Assembly: GCA_951213105.1 (NCBI GenBank)
Contig: OX578147.1
Span: forward strand, 125,147,642 to 125,211,641
Origin: Amaurobius ferox
Taxonomy: Eukaryota > Arthropoda > Arachnida > Araneae > Amaurobiidae
DNA length: 64,000 nt
Direction of reading: 5' to 3'
Shown piece by piece: positions 1 through 10,200 of the stretch (its first letter is position 1; each line of letters begins with the position of its first letter). The translations under genes were made by a program, and so were the position numbers. A model generated the notes under the pieces. That model was not told the origin of the DNA. It searched no databases and was given only the letters and a program-made list of their open reading frames with translations.

Positions 1-601
1 GTTATAGAAAATTACGTATAAAATAAGCATTTAATTGATATATTTGATCATACGTATTCTTTTATTTTTAGATTTAAAGATTGTTATAGGCCATGTCACA
101 AAAAAGGCAGGTTCTATTTTTTCGAATAACAGTATTAAAATCTAATCAGCACCAGGTTAGCTTACAAGTGATTCATCTAACAAATTTTGTAAAATTTGGT
201 ATATAATTTTTCATCTAGAGTTGATACAGGTAATTTTTGCGGGTCATTCCGCACAAAAAAGGCGGGTTCTTTTATCCCGAATTATACCAAAATCTAAACA
301 GCACCAAGCTCACTCACGAAGAACTTGCCTACCAAATTTTATGAAAATCGATTAATTAGTTTTTTAATTAGAGTGGATACAAAATCTGCACACACAGACA
401 GACAATGAAATTTGGTCAATTATGTTTTGAATTAGAGTGGATATATACATCGCACAGACACATGTATAGACGTCACGCTAAAAATGGTGTTTTCGTGTTC
501 TAGAGGTGCCAAAACGTGTAGATCCGTCGAAAAGTCGAGTTACAATTTTCGGCACGATTCCAATACTTTCCCTATACATTACCTTGTATTGTAGGGAAAG
601 T
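1..601 (+). mobile_element. M1-family element, copy 1 (3' part, cut by window edge)
   Basis: The conserved M1 body contains two direct copies of a block with the words GGCGGGTTC and CCAAATTTT, a CAGACAGACA array near 400-460, a block around 474-560 with GACGTCACG and GTCGAAAAGTCGAG, and a terminal hairpin CTTTCCC...GGGAAAG at about 566-599. The 5' end lies outside the window. No protein is encoded. The family is non-autonomous; its class is discussed in the findings. Confidence 0.75.
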
Positions 602-698
602 AAAAATCTGATGTGGGCAGCACATGACTGTCCCTGCAGACTTATATTCACGTTCTCTTTATTTTAATTACATTTAATTCACTTTTAATTCAATTTTA
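602..698 (+). repeat. M1-family 5' fragment abutting copy 1
   Basis: It starts with the M1 head AAAATCTGATGTGGGCAGCA directly after the last base of the preceding M1 hairpin. The two elements are therefore head to tail with no spacer. It breaks off at 698, exactly where the inverted duplication begins. Confidence 0.65.
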
Positions 699-2148
699 GA
701 CAGATAACTCACGCTTTCGGGTATGTAGGACAGTGGGTTGAAGAAGAAAACGCAGCAGTGTTATTTTGTGTAATCAAATTCAATTTAATGGGTTATATTA
801 GGAAGAAAAAGCGAATTTTAGTCTGTAGAAAAGTCATGTGCTGCCTGCATCAGATCTTACGTACCAGAATACAGAGATCAAGCAATGATACTTCGATAGA
901 TGAAAACTCATACTGAAGGCTGGTTGATAAGTAAAGGCAAAGTACTGTACAGGTTGTTATTAAATATTTATTTTCAGCCTTGGGGAGTGCAATTTGAATT
1001 CATTAAACGATGAATTATGCATGATTCTCGTTAGCGTTGAGGGTTTCATATCAGCATGAATACAATTGAATATAATTGGGAAATGATGCTCTGAGCGTTG
1101 TTATAATATGAAATAATATTCGCTTGGGAAATTGTTCATTAAGCATAAATACGATAATGCAGAATCATAATGCATAATATATATTTGTTTAAATATTTGA
1201 AATAATTTAATTATGATAGAAAACTAATGTGTTTAAATGTGTGACTTGTTAATTCTATTGTCGATAACTATTAATTTCCCCCCAAATTATCAATATCCAG
1301 ATTTACATAAAAAAAAATCTGATGTGGACAGCATATGACTTTCCCTGCAGACTCAAATAAATTTTTTCTTTATTTCTTTAATAGTTCATTAAATTGAGTT
1401 TAATTGCACAGAATAAAAGGCATCATTAATTTCAAAGACACTGAATTTGCCTTTTTAATTCGATTTTCGCTTTCATTTGATAACTGGACTTCTTTTCAAA
1501 AGTGACGTAGAGAAAATACGAAAAAACTAAAATATCTCGAGAACGGCTAGTCCTAGTGTAATGGGGTTGGTCTTATTCTTTTCTTCGTTAAACACTACGT
1601 ATTAACCAAGCATTTCATGGATATATTTGAGCATACGTAGTTTTTTATTTTAGATTTTGGTGATTTTTGCTGGCCATTTTGCAAAAAAGGCAGGTTATTT
1701 TTTTTCGAATCATACTAAAATCTAATCAGCACCAGCGTGTCCCACAAGTGACTTACCTACCAAATTTTGTGGAATTCGGTCCATTACATTTTTAGCTAGA
1801 GTGGATACAAACTATTGCTTGTCATTTTGCAAAAAAAGGCGGGTTCTTTTATCCCAAATTGTACCCAAAATTAATCAGCACCAGATTCCCCCACAAGTGA
1901 CTTACCTACCAAATTTTATGAAATTCGGTTAATTACTTTTTGAGTTAGCGTGGATACAAAATCTGCACAGACAGACAGACAGACAGACACACAGACAGAC
2001 ACACAGACACACACACAGACGTCACTAGTTTTAAATAGTTTTTTCGTATTCCAGAGGTCTCGAAACGTGTAGATCTGTCGAAAACTCGACTTGCGATTTT
2101 CGACATGATTCCAATACTTCCCTATACATTACCATGTATTGCAGGGAA
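699..2148 (+). repeat. Left arm of a large inverted duplication
   Basis: Read in reverse complement, this matches 5215-6483 through its length: a minus-oriented M1 5' end (699-856), about 450 bp of otherwise unassigned AT-rich sequence (857-1310), and a whole M1 element (1311-2148). Shared landmarks include CCTGTACAGTACTTTGCC and the M1 insertion site after AATATCCAGATTT. The two M1 copies sit at the same site, so the insertion predates the duplication. The right arm has lost one of the two 154-bp internal M1 repeats. Confidence 0.8.
1311..2148 (+). mobile_element. M1-family element, copy 3 (complete)
   Basis: The 5' head is AAAATCTGATGTGGACAGCA, followed by ACTTTCCCTGCA. The body has two direct repeats of about 154 bp, then a CAGACACACAGA array (1967-2017), a conserved 3' block, and the hairpin CTTCCC...GGGAA around 2118-2148. 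No convincing ORF is present. Confidence 0.75.
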
Positions 2149-2161
2149 TCAAAATCGAAGT

Positions 2162-2943
2162 AAAAATCTGATGTGGGCAGCACATGACTTTCCCTGTAGA
2201 CTTATATCCACGTTATCTTTATTTAATTAAGTTTATTTTACTTTTAGTTCAATTTTCGTTCTCATTCGGTAACCGGACTTATTTTCAAAGGTGGCGTAGA
2301 GAAAATACGAAAAACTAAAATATCTCGAGAACGGCTAGCCCTAGTGTAATGGGGTTGGTCTTATTCTTTTTGTCGTTAAAAATTACGTATTAAACGAGCA
2401 TTTAATGGATATGTTTGAGCATACCTAGTTCTTTAGTTTATATTTTGACGATTTTTGCGGGCCATTTTGCAAAAAAAGGCGGGTTATTTTTTCCGAATCG
2501 TACCAAAATCTAATCTGCACCAGAGTAACCCACATGTGCATGTGACTTATCTACCAAATTTTGTGAAATTCGGTCCATTAGTTTTTCAGGTAGAGTGGAT
2601 ACAAGCTTTTGCGGGCCATTTTGCAAAAAAAGGCGGGTTCTTTTATCCCGAAACGTACCCAAAACTAATCAGCATCAGACTCGCCCACAAGTGACTTACC
2701 TACCAAATTTTATGAAATTCGGTCAATTACTTTTTAGTTAGAGTGGATACAAAATCTGCACAGACAGACACACAGACAGACACACAGACAGACACACAAA
2801 CACACACACAGACGTCACGCTAAAAATGGTTTTTTAGTATTCTAGAGGTCTCGAAACGTGTAGGTCTGTCGAAAACTCGAGTTGCGATTTTCGGCACGAT
2901 TCCAATACTTTCCCTATACATTACCATGTATTGCAGGGAAAGA
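2162..2943 (+). mobile_element. M1-family element, copy 4 (complete)
   Basis: It begins 13 bp after copy 3 in the same orientation. It has the head AAAATCTGATGTGGGCAGCA, two 154-bp internal repeats (GCGGGCC at 2457 and 2611), a CAGACACA array at 2758-2812, and a terminal hairpin at 2908-2942. In the hairpin CTTTCCC pairs with GGGAAAG and TACAT pairs with ATGTA. The weak reading frame through 2455-2694 is a by-product of the internal repeats and resembles no protein I know. Confidence 0.75.
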
Positions 2944-3670
2944 AAAAACGGATCAAACATGGGAGGGGTAGGTGAGTCATAAGTATTTCCAATTCCTATT
3001 CTTTTTCCAATTCCGATTCAAAAATTTTCATTTTACCTGAAAAATGTAAATCTCAAAATTGGTTACAGAGTTTAGTTGCAGCATCAGATTCTGAAGAAGA
3101 TAAGTTGGTTCACTGAGAATTTTTTCACCAAAGGATTTTTTTTGCACTCTCGGTTAAAAATTTTTACTTGAAACATATTTTATTTCTCAGGATTAGCTAT
3201 AAATAGATCTTAGATAATGAATGATATGGATTCAGCATCAGATCCTGGAAGGGTTAAAGAATCTCACTAAGGATTTCGCCACTTTCGGTTTTGGAGATAA
3301 TTTCCAATAAAAAAAAATTTGCATTTTTCTTGAAACATCTATTTTTTGGAATGCGACATAGATACAGATCAGATTATAACTGATGTGCATTCAGCATCAT
3401 ATTGTGGAGGGAGTAGAGGTTCATTAAAGATTTCTATTTTCAGTTTTTGTTCACTCCCTGTTCAAACAATTCTCATGAAACATTTAATAGTATTTATTAA
3501 ATTAAGCATTTGTTAAGTTTGGCTATAATAGAGCTTAAATGATGGTTATGGATTAAGATCGGATTATGGGGGAATACGGTGGTTGATTAAGGATTTCTAT
3601 TTCCAGTTTTAGAGATGTTACTTCCGGTTCTTCTGAAAATTCGTATAACTGTACGAAATATGTATGTAAA
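2944..3670. repeat. Diverged tandem repeat of ~155 bp, locus 1
   Basis: About four and a half diverged units are marked by CAGCATCA at 3079, 3233 and 3392, each followed by a TTCCGGTT-type word. The same unit occurs at 49921-50640. The last unit ends with a TTCTGAAAA...TGTACGAA sequence that is also the right end of the second locus (near 51715). Confidence 0.65.
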
Positions 3671-4054
3671 AAAAAAAAATGCTTAAACGTTTTACAAAAA
3701 ATAAAGCGCACATATCATCATTTGCAGTGATATGATAGTTTCTTCATACATTTAGTGCAGTTATATTTTTTAATGAGCCAGTGAAAAATTTACCAGTTTA
3801 AAAGTGTCATTCCAGTGGCGACAAAACCTTTTTAATATGCTATTTTACACGCACCAATTCTTATTAACTTCAAGTTACTTCTCTGTATTATTCTTTCAAT
3901 ATTTTTAACGGGTTAGTTCTCGGCCCCTTGAGCATATAGAGAGCTGAAACTCTGCACAAAGTTTCATCTGACGAAACCTTTTCTTTCTTCTCCAATTACA
4001 ATAAATTATATTCGAGTTAATTTATAATATATGTAATATACACTGAACTCATTG
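3671..4054. other. AT-rich DNA with no recognised feature
   Basis: I see no coding signal or repeat that I can name in this stretch. Confidence 0.5.
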
Positions 4055-4490
4055 ACTGAGTGAAGGGGTTGTGTATTAAAATTATCAATCACCTCCACTA
4101 CAGCTGGAATCTTAGATGTGATGCGTCTCAGCTTCGAGATCAAAGGAAAAATCTAGAATTTCAAAAATACAAATTAGGTCTGGCGGTGCCAAAGACTAAT
4201 CACAAAACTGAAAAACCACTTTGCGTAATTATCGAACACTTCCACTCTACTTAGAATCTTGGATTTGATCCATCTCAGTTTCCATGTCAAAGGGAAAAAA
4301 ATATATATTGAACATTCGAAATAGGGGAGACGATGCAAAGGAATAATTATAACATTTAATACCACACTTCAAAGTGATCGAGAAAATTCCACTCCATCCA
4401 GAATCTCGATCTTGGTCCCATTTGATCAGTCGTAGCTTCCAGATCAACGAAAATTTTAAAAATTTTGAATTAAGGGTGACGATTCAAAAG
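4055..4490. repeat. Three tandem units of 147 bp
   Basis: The word CCACT followed by a GAATCT motif recurs at 4095, 4242 and 4389, spacing 147 and 147. Each unit also carries a TTTGATC-like or AGATCAA-like word and a GGG(T/A)GACGAT-like end. The units are clearly diverged from each other, so the array is old. Confidence 0.6.
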
Positions 4491-5214
4491 GATTAAAAAA
4501 AAACTTGTTTCTCAAAAACAATAAACACACAATTTGATAGTCTTTCGCCCCATCATTTAAAACTGGTTATCAACAAATTTGATTAAGTGTACAGGTGTCA
4601 CATTTAACTACCACTAACCATTGAGAACGTACGAAGCACGAGTGAAATAGCTAGTATCCACATAACGCTAACATAAACCATGCATAATTCATTGTCTATA
4701 AGCGCCTCAAACAAATTACACACCCCAAGGTTAGAAATGCATATTTAATGCCAATGTGTATCCCTTTGGGAATCTGTTAATTACCATAGGTTTTCATTAT
4801 GTATGTGTTTCCATATAACAAAGCATCCTATCCTTTGATGGAGTATTTGAAAACAGTAAATTTTTATATACAGAAGCAGTGTTTCTTTCAGGAGTTTTTT
4901 GGTCGGTGGTAGTAAGGGGGGGGCGAATGAAACTTTAAGAGTAGCAAGTTTTCTATTTGCCTGTTATAAATGAATCTAAATGCTGTGTCACATAAATAGA
5001 AATTAGGTTAACATAAAATGAGATATGCCTGAAAGAAACACTTGTGCAGAAGAATTCCTTCGCTCTGCCCCCCCCCCCCATTTTATCTCAAATCGAATTT
5101 CTAAGACATTACGTATAACACAATCTTCCCCCTACACCTCCCCCCAAAAAAAATTCGGGGAGGGAGGGGAGAAAAATTGTCGACAAAAAAAATTATTCGT
5201 AGAATATGCTTTTT
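4491..5214. other. No gene; dispersed repeat fragment and homopolymer runs
   Basis: 4650-4830 resembles the unassigned part of the inverted-duplication arms (CATGCATAATTCATTGT near 4680, CACCCCAAGG near 4725). Runs of G at 4914-4923 and of C at 5069-5079 flank a near-inverted pair of sequences. The short open frame at 5025-5234 is built on these runs and looks spurious. Confidence 0.4.
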
Positions 5215-5869
5215 ACTTTCCCTACAATACATAATAATGTATAGGGAATATACTGGAATCGTGTGGAAAATCGTGACTTGAGTTTTCGACGGATATACAC
5301 GTTTTGGGACCTATAAAACACGAGAAAACGGCGTGACGTCTGGTGTATGTGTGTGTCTGCAACGTTTGTATTCACTCTAACTCAAAAACTAATGGACCAA
5401 ATTTCATAACATTTTATAAAAAAGAAAGTCACGTGTGGGTGACCGTGGTGCTGATTAGATTTTGGTATGATTCAAGATAAATGAACCTGCCTTTTTTGCG
5501 AAATGGCTCGCAAAAACCATTAAAATAAAAAAATAAAAGACTACGTATGCCCAAATATATCCTTTAAATGCTTGTTTCATACATAATTTTCGACGATGAA
5601 AAGAATAAGATTTAACCATATTACTCTAGGTCTAGCCGTTCTCGAGATATTTTAGTTTTTTCACATTTTTGCTACGCCGCCTTTGAAAATACGTCCAGTT
5701 TCCAAATGAAAGCGAAAATCGAATTAAAAAGGCAAATTCAGTGTCATTTAAACTAATGATGCCTGTTATTTTATGCAATTAAACTCAATTCAATGAATTA
5801 TTAAAGAAATAAAGGAAAAATTAATTTGAGTCTGCAGGGAAAGTCATATGCTGTCCACATCAGATTTTT
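5215..5869 (-). mobile_element. M1-family element, copy 5
   Basis: This is a minus-strand element. The hairpin end is on the left (ACTTTCCCTACAATACAT, then ATGTATAGGGAA), followed by a short TGTGTGTGTCT array and a single copy of the internal block. The head TGCTGTCCACATCAGATTTT is at 5850-5869. It is shorter than copy 3 because one 154-bp internal repeat is missing. Confidence 0.75.
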
Positions 5870-6483
5870 CTTTTTGAAAATCTGGATATTGATTATTTTG
5901 GGGGAAATTAATACTTATCGACAATAGAATTAACAAGTCACACATTTAAACACATTAGTTTCCTATCATAATTAAATTATTTCAAATATTTAAACAAATA
6001 TATATTATACATTATGATTCTGCATTATCGTATTTATGCTTAATGAACAATTTCCCAAGCGAATATTATTTCATATTATAACAATGCTCAGAGCATCATT
6101 TCCCAATTATATTCAATTGTATTCATGCTGATATGAAACCCTCAACGCTAACGAGAATCATGCATAATTCATCGTTTAATGAATTCAAATTGCACTCCCC
6201 AAGGCTGAAAATAAATATTTAATAACAACCTGTACAGTACTTTGCCTTTATTTATTAACCAGCCTTCAGTATGAGTTCCCATCTATCGAAGCATCATTGC
6301 TTGATCTCTGTATTCTAGTACGTAAGATCTGATGCAGGCAGCACATGACTTTTCTACAGACTAAAATTCACTTTTTCTTTCTAATATAACCCATTAAATT
6401 GAATCTGATTACACAAAATAACACTGCTGTGTTTTCTTCTTCAACCCACTGTCCTACATACCCGAAAGCGTGAGTTATCTGTC
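5215..6483 (-). repeat. Right arm of the large inverted duplication
   Basis: This is the inverted partner of 699-2148, sharing CTGCATTATCGTATTTATGC, the GTACAGTACTTTGCC word and the outer end CGTGAGTTATCTGTC. The outer edge at 6483 is sharp and adjoins a SINE. About 3.07 kb separate the two inner ends. Confidence 0.8.
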
Positions 6484-6710
6484 GGGAAGTGCCACCCAGT
6501 TTAGACCGGATCCCAGTGACGGCGGCATTCACTGGGACCATACCCTCCTTTCCCTACCAATAACCTTTCAAAGGGACTTACGGACCCACATATTTAACGT
6601 ACCCCTCAGTGTGAACACGGGGACAGGTTGAGAAAAGCAGGGAATTGAGTTCAAGTCTTCAGAGTGCAGTCCCCACGCGCTAACCGCTGGACTGTCCCAC
6701 CTCTACTGAT
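6484..6710 (-). mobile_element. SINE A copy 1 (tRNA-derived, 3' tail missing)
   Basis: It shares with the other SINE A copies the words GAAGTGCCACCCA, GGGACTTACGGACCCACAT and GTGAACACGG. The minus-strand head near 6670-6710 carries a worn tRNA-like promoter (AGCGGTTAGCGCGTGG as box A). The left side is cut at the edge of the inverted duplication, so the terminal tail is absent. Confidence 0.65.
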
Positions 6711-7197
6711 ACGCTTTTGAAATTGCCCTGAATTTGATAACATTGAATTTTCATTTTCATTTGTCGATCTCGCGTATTTTAAAATGATGGCTTGGTCAAA
6801 ACGACAAAAACTAAAATATCTTCGGCCTAGAGTAATGGAGCTGGTCTTACTCAATTTGTCATCAAAAATTACGTAACAAGCGTTTAATTTATACATTTTC
6901 AGAATTTCTAGTCTTTTATTTCAGATTTTGAAGATTTCAAGCGAGCCATTTCGCCGAACAGAGCAGGTTTTATTATTATTTTTTTTTTCGAATCATACTA
7001 AAAGCCAATTAGCACCAGGATACCCTACATGTGATCTTGAAATTACGACGAATAGTTTTTAAATAAAGGAAATACATACACTGAACGCACGACAGACGTC
7101 ACGTTAAAAATATTTTACTTTCAATACAATTCATAGTAATATATAAGGAAAGTATTGGAATCGTACCTAAAATCGGAACTCGAGTTTTCAAGGGATC
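6711..7197 (+). repeat. Diverged M1-family pieces
   Basis: 6711-7115 follows the M1 body in plus orientation (CTAAAATATCTTCGGCC, ATGGAGCTGGTCTTACT, GACGTCACG). 7116-7197 is an M1 hairpin end in minus orientation (ACTTTCAATACAATTCAT...ATATAAGGAAAGT, then GGAACTCGAGTTTTC). Both are degraded. Confidence 0.55.
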
Positions 7198-7202
7198 ACT
7201 CA

Positions 7203-7242
<40 letters not shown>

Positions 7243-7430
7243 AACACACACACACACACAAACACACACATACACAGAGAGAGAGAGACAGAGGGGGGAG
7301 AGGGAGAGAGATTGAGAGAAACTGGGAGAGGGAGAGGGAGAGAGAGAGAGATTGAGAGAAGCAGAGAGGGGGGAGAGCGAGAGAGAGAGATTGAGAGAAA
7401 CAGAGAGGGGGAGGGGGAGAGAGAGACCAG
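7198..7430. repeat. Compound microsatellite (TC)n, (CA)n, (GA)n
   Basis: CTCTCTCT gives way to CACACA with AA interruptions, then to long AG/GGGAGAG tracts. The array sits where M1 elements normally carry their internal simple repeat. Low-complexity open frames on both strands (Ser/Leu or Arg/Glu repeats) are artefacts of this array. Confidence 0.9.
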
Positions 7431-7675
7431 GGTCACCCACAAGGGTCTCACTTACCAAATTTTATAAAATTTGGCCAATTAGTTTTTGAGCTAGAGTAGA
7501 TACAAACTCTGCATAGACAGACACACACAAATGTCACGCTGAAAATCATTTTTTCGTGTTCTAGAGGTCCCAAAACGTGTACATCCGCCGAATCGTGTCG
7601 AAAACACGAGTTGCGATTTTCGACACGATTTCAGTACTTTCCCTATACATTACCATATATTGAACGGAAAGTAAA
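7431..7675 (+). repeat. M1-family 3' half
   Basis: It holds the M1 word CCAAATTTTATAAAATTTGG, a short CAGACACACACA array, the block GTCCCAAAACGTGTACATC, and the hairpin CTTTCCCTATACATTACC...GGAAAG at about 7637-7672. Confidence 0.65.
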
Positions 7676-8320
7676 AATGATAGTTTAAACTACACTATGC
7701 ATATAAAGGGTCTTAAAGTGGTATGCATTAAAACAAATAAGATTTATAAATCTTACTCATCAACTTAATTGAAGAGGTTATAAGCCTTAAAATATATTTA
7801 GAGAAATAATTTAAGCAACATTTGAGAGAAACAAGTAAAGGCAAAAAGCGTCGATTTTTAAATACACCCCCTTATTATTCGTATGTAACTTAAATGTATG
7901 AACACTGTATTTATTAATATGATGTAAGTTAAATGTATGAAAGACGACGGCGTATCAAATTTGGACTTTCTAGCTGCTCCCCAAATACGAGTAAATTCCT
8001 ATAGCGGGCACCGGTTGGACGGGGAAGATAAAGTTCAGAATCCACAAATTTAAAATATACCACAAAAAACAACGCATATCAAATATGGACTTTCTATCTG
8101 CTCAAGTTTTCGAGTTATTCCCTGAAAACGATTACACTCATATACGATTACACTCATATGGACCCTGGCTCGATAAGGTTGAAAATCCAAATAATGTACA
8201 ACAAAAGAGTAGTTTGTAGAAAATTCCATGTTACTCTGATTAATAAAACTGGATTATTTAGGGCTTTAAAGAGTAGAATCACACTGACAAGCAAACAAAT
8301 AAACAAACACCAGATCAAGA
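7676..8320. other. AT-rich DNA, no recognised feature
   Basis: A near-repeat ('CAAATTTGGACTTTCTAGCTGCTC' type, about 7957 and 8079) occurs twice about 120 bp apart. Nothing else is supportable. Confidence 0.4.
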
Positions 8321-8421
8321 AAAAAAATCTGATATGAACAGCACATGACTTTCCTTATATAATGCAATGAATTTACCTCTTTTACAGTGAAAATATGATC
8401 TATAAGATTATAAAGAACCTT

Positions 8422-8492
8422 GCCCCAACAGGGAATAGAACCTTGGTTCTACGAACTGGCCAGGCGAGGCTACACCGTTGAGCTACTGAGGC
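8422..8492 (-). repeat. tRNA-like sequence (tRNA pseudogene or SINE head)
   Basis: On the minus strand it begins GCCTCAGTAGCTCAACGGTG, giving an A-box-like TAGCTCAACGGTG, and carries a B-box-like AGGTTCTATTCCC. The ends GCCTCAG and TTGGGGC can pair over seven positions including G-T pairs. The D and anticodon stems do not form well, so I read it as a pseudogene or SINE-derived fragment inside M2 copy a, not a working tRNA. Confidence 0.5.
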
Positions 8493-8703
8493 GAGTTTGC
8501 AAGTTCTTATCTTTGAAGTGGATGTATAAGATCCATAACATATTGCATTTAACGTTGAATTGTACATGTGGGGCCAATACACACACACACACACACATCA
8601 GATTAAAAACGTTTAATTCGTGTTCCGGGATGCTTGAAACGTGCGCTCCCGTCGAAAACTAGAATTCGAATTTTCGACCCCGTCACAATATTTTCCTTAT
8701 ATA

Positions 8704-9663
8704 CGGGGTGGTCAGAATTAAAACACCCCTACTCTGCTCTCTCTATAGATCGAACTACTCAGTGTAAAGGCTCCAAAATTGTTGAACATACTATTTAAGA
8801 CATGGGGAAAGGGATTACGCGAAAAAAAATTAGTTCCAGAAACACCGTTAGGTGGCGCTGTACAACAGAATATATGCTGAAAAGACACAAAATACACATT
8901 TGTAACACATTTTATTCGAACGTACCAAACATTCATATCACAAGGACCTTATCGATGCAGAGAATGCTGGGTATAACCATATCCATTGATTGTTCAACAA
9001 TAGCGGTGACAACATCGTCAACGACATCTGAACGAGTCGATTTGAGTCCTCGACCCGGCAGAACTCAAAGATGTACAGATTTCTCCAATCGAGCGATCAT
9101 TCTCCTGAGAGCTTGTGGAAGTAATGATCCTTTGCTCAAATTCTTAAGTCGATGAAACTCTCGAAGTGCAGCTTCAGCATGTCCTTTGTTTTCGTAAAAC
9201 AGCTTCACAAGCAAAGCGCGTTCTGGCAGTGTGACAGCCATCGTTGATAAGAATGAAAATTTCCCAGTTTTATCCCCTTTTATGCCCAGAGCATAGTAGC
9301 TGCAAACCAAGGGTTTATGCAAATTTTTGTGCTTACAGTGTGAAATTGCAGTTACAATGACAGTTTAAGTTCCTGCACTTTTTTAACTTCTTTTTTTTTC
9401 ATATCAGCAAAAGAAATTAAAAAGGAAAAATTCCATATCGCATGTGTTTTTTTTTTGTTTTGTTTTTTTGTGATTATTTGTCTTTTCAGCATATTTTCTG
9501 TTGTACAGCGCCACCTATCGGTGTTTCTGGAACTAATTTTTTTTTCGCGTAATCCCTTTCCCCATGTCTTGAATAGTAGGTTCAACAGTTTTGGAGCCTT
9601 TACACTGAGTAGTTCGATCTATAGAGAGCTCAGAGTAGGGGTGTTTTAATTCTGACCACCCAG
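8704..9663 (-). mobile_element. Mariner-like element with ~187-bp terminal inverted repeats
   Basis: The ends are GGGGTGGTCAGAATTAAAAC on the left and its complement on the right, flanked by TA on both sides. The inverted repeats extend to about 8890 and from about 9478, sharing TCTATAGATCGAACTACTCA, GTTCCAGAAACACCG and GGTGGCGCTGTACAACAGAA. At 960 bp it is too short for a full transposase. It lies in the terminal hairpin of M2 copy a. Confidence 0.85.
8940..9241 (-). pseudogene. Transposase N-terminal domain (DUF4817-like), truncated
   Basis: From the ATG at 9241 the frame reads MAVTLPERALLVKLFYENKG and continues through a conserved AALREFHRLK word and QALRRMI, a pattern I associate with the helix-turn-helix DUF4817 domain at the start of some arthropod mariner-type transposases. 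This is family recall, not a search result. After 58 codons there is an in-frame TGA at 9065. Beyond it the same frame goes on with PGRG and DVVDDVV, typical of the linker in these proteins. The DDE catalytic domain is absent, so the element cannot move itself. Confidence 0.6.
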
Positions 9664-9690
9664 TATTATACTATGTATATAAAGAAAGTA

Positions 9691-10107
9691 ATAAAAGCTT
9701 GTTAATATTAAAGATATTTCACAAGATTTTGTTCTGATACAAATTATGATACAATTGAACATAAACACCTTTTATGTATTAGAAAATATAGGAGCTAGAT
9801 GCTTCATATATTTTCCAAGAAATTATAAGAAATTAAAATACAGCTTTCCACTTTTGTTCATAAATATTTACAGAATAAACCAATTCCCAAGCCAATTATC
9901 TCGAACAATAACAATACACAAAGTACCATTCTGCATTTGCGTGTATTTGTAATTCCATTAATTCGAAACCTGCGCATTACTTGTGCTATAACGGAGATCG
10001 TGATGCATAATTCATTGTTAAGAAGAAAAAAAATCCCCAGACGGGCACACTTCTGTTGAAAATCCATATTCAACGCCACTTCCATGATTTTGTGTTTTCT
10101 AATTATT
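9691..10107. other. No gene; fragment of a dispersed repeat
   Basis: 9980-10090 carries the TGATGCATAATTCATTGTTA word seen near 1010, 4680 and 6170. The rest is unassigned AT-rich sequence. Confidence 0.35.
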
Positions 10108-10200
10108 ACCTAGAACAGGGATAGAGAACCTTTTTATGTTTGAAAGACACATTGAAGTAAATTGCCCTCCAATAAGGCTGAAAACAATTAATTTTATTTA

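Larger units (their letters stand above)
8321..9690 (+). mobile_element. M2-family element copy a, interrupted
   Basis: The head is ATCTGATATGAACAGCACAT followed by GACTTTCCTTATATA. Most of the body is missing. A (CA)n array at 8580-8597 and the conserved 3' block (GATGCTTGAAACGTGCGCTC, GAATTTTCGACCCCGTCACA) follow. The terminal hairpin is split by a mariner-like element at 8704-9663: the first arm ends in TTTTCCTTATA and the second arm resumes as TATGTATATAAAGAAAGT. Confidence 0.75.

Noticed and set aside
7155..7458. Open frames rich in Ser/Leu or Arg/Glu on both strands
   Set aside because: They are translations of a compound microsatellite and have no protein character.
8422..8492. A functional tRNA gene
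   Set aside because: The acceptor stem pairs, but the D and anticodon stems do not, and it lies inside a transposon copy.
9352..9649. Short frames in the mariner-like inverted repeats
   Set aside because: Each appears in both inverted repeats in opposite orientation and follows the TIR, not a coding sequence.
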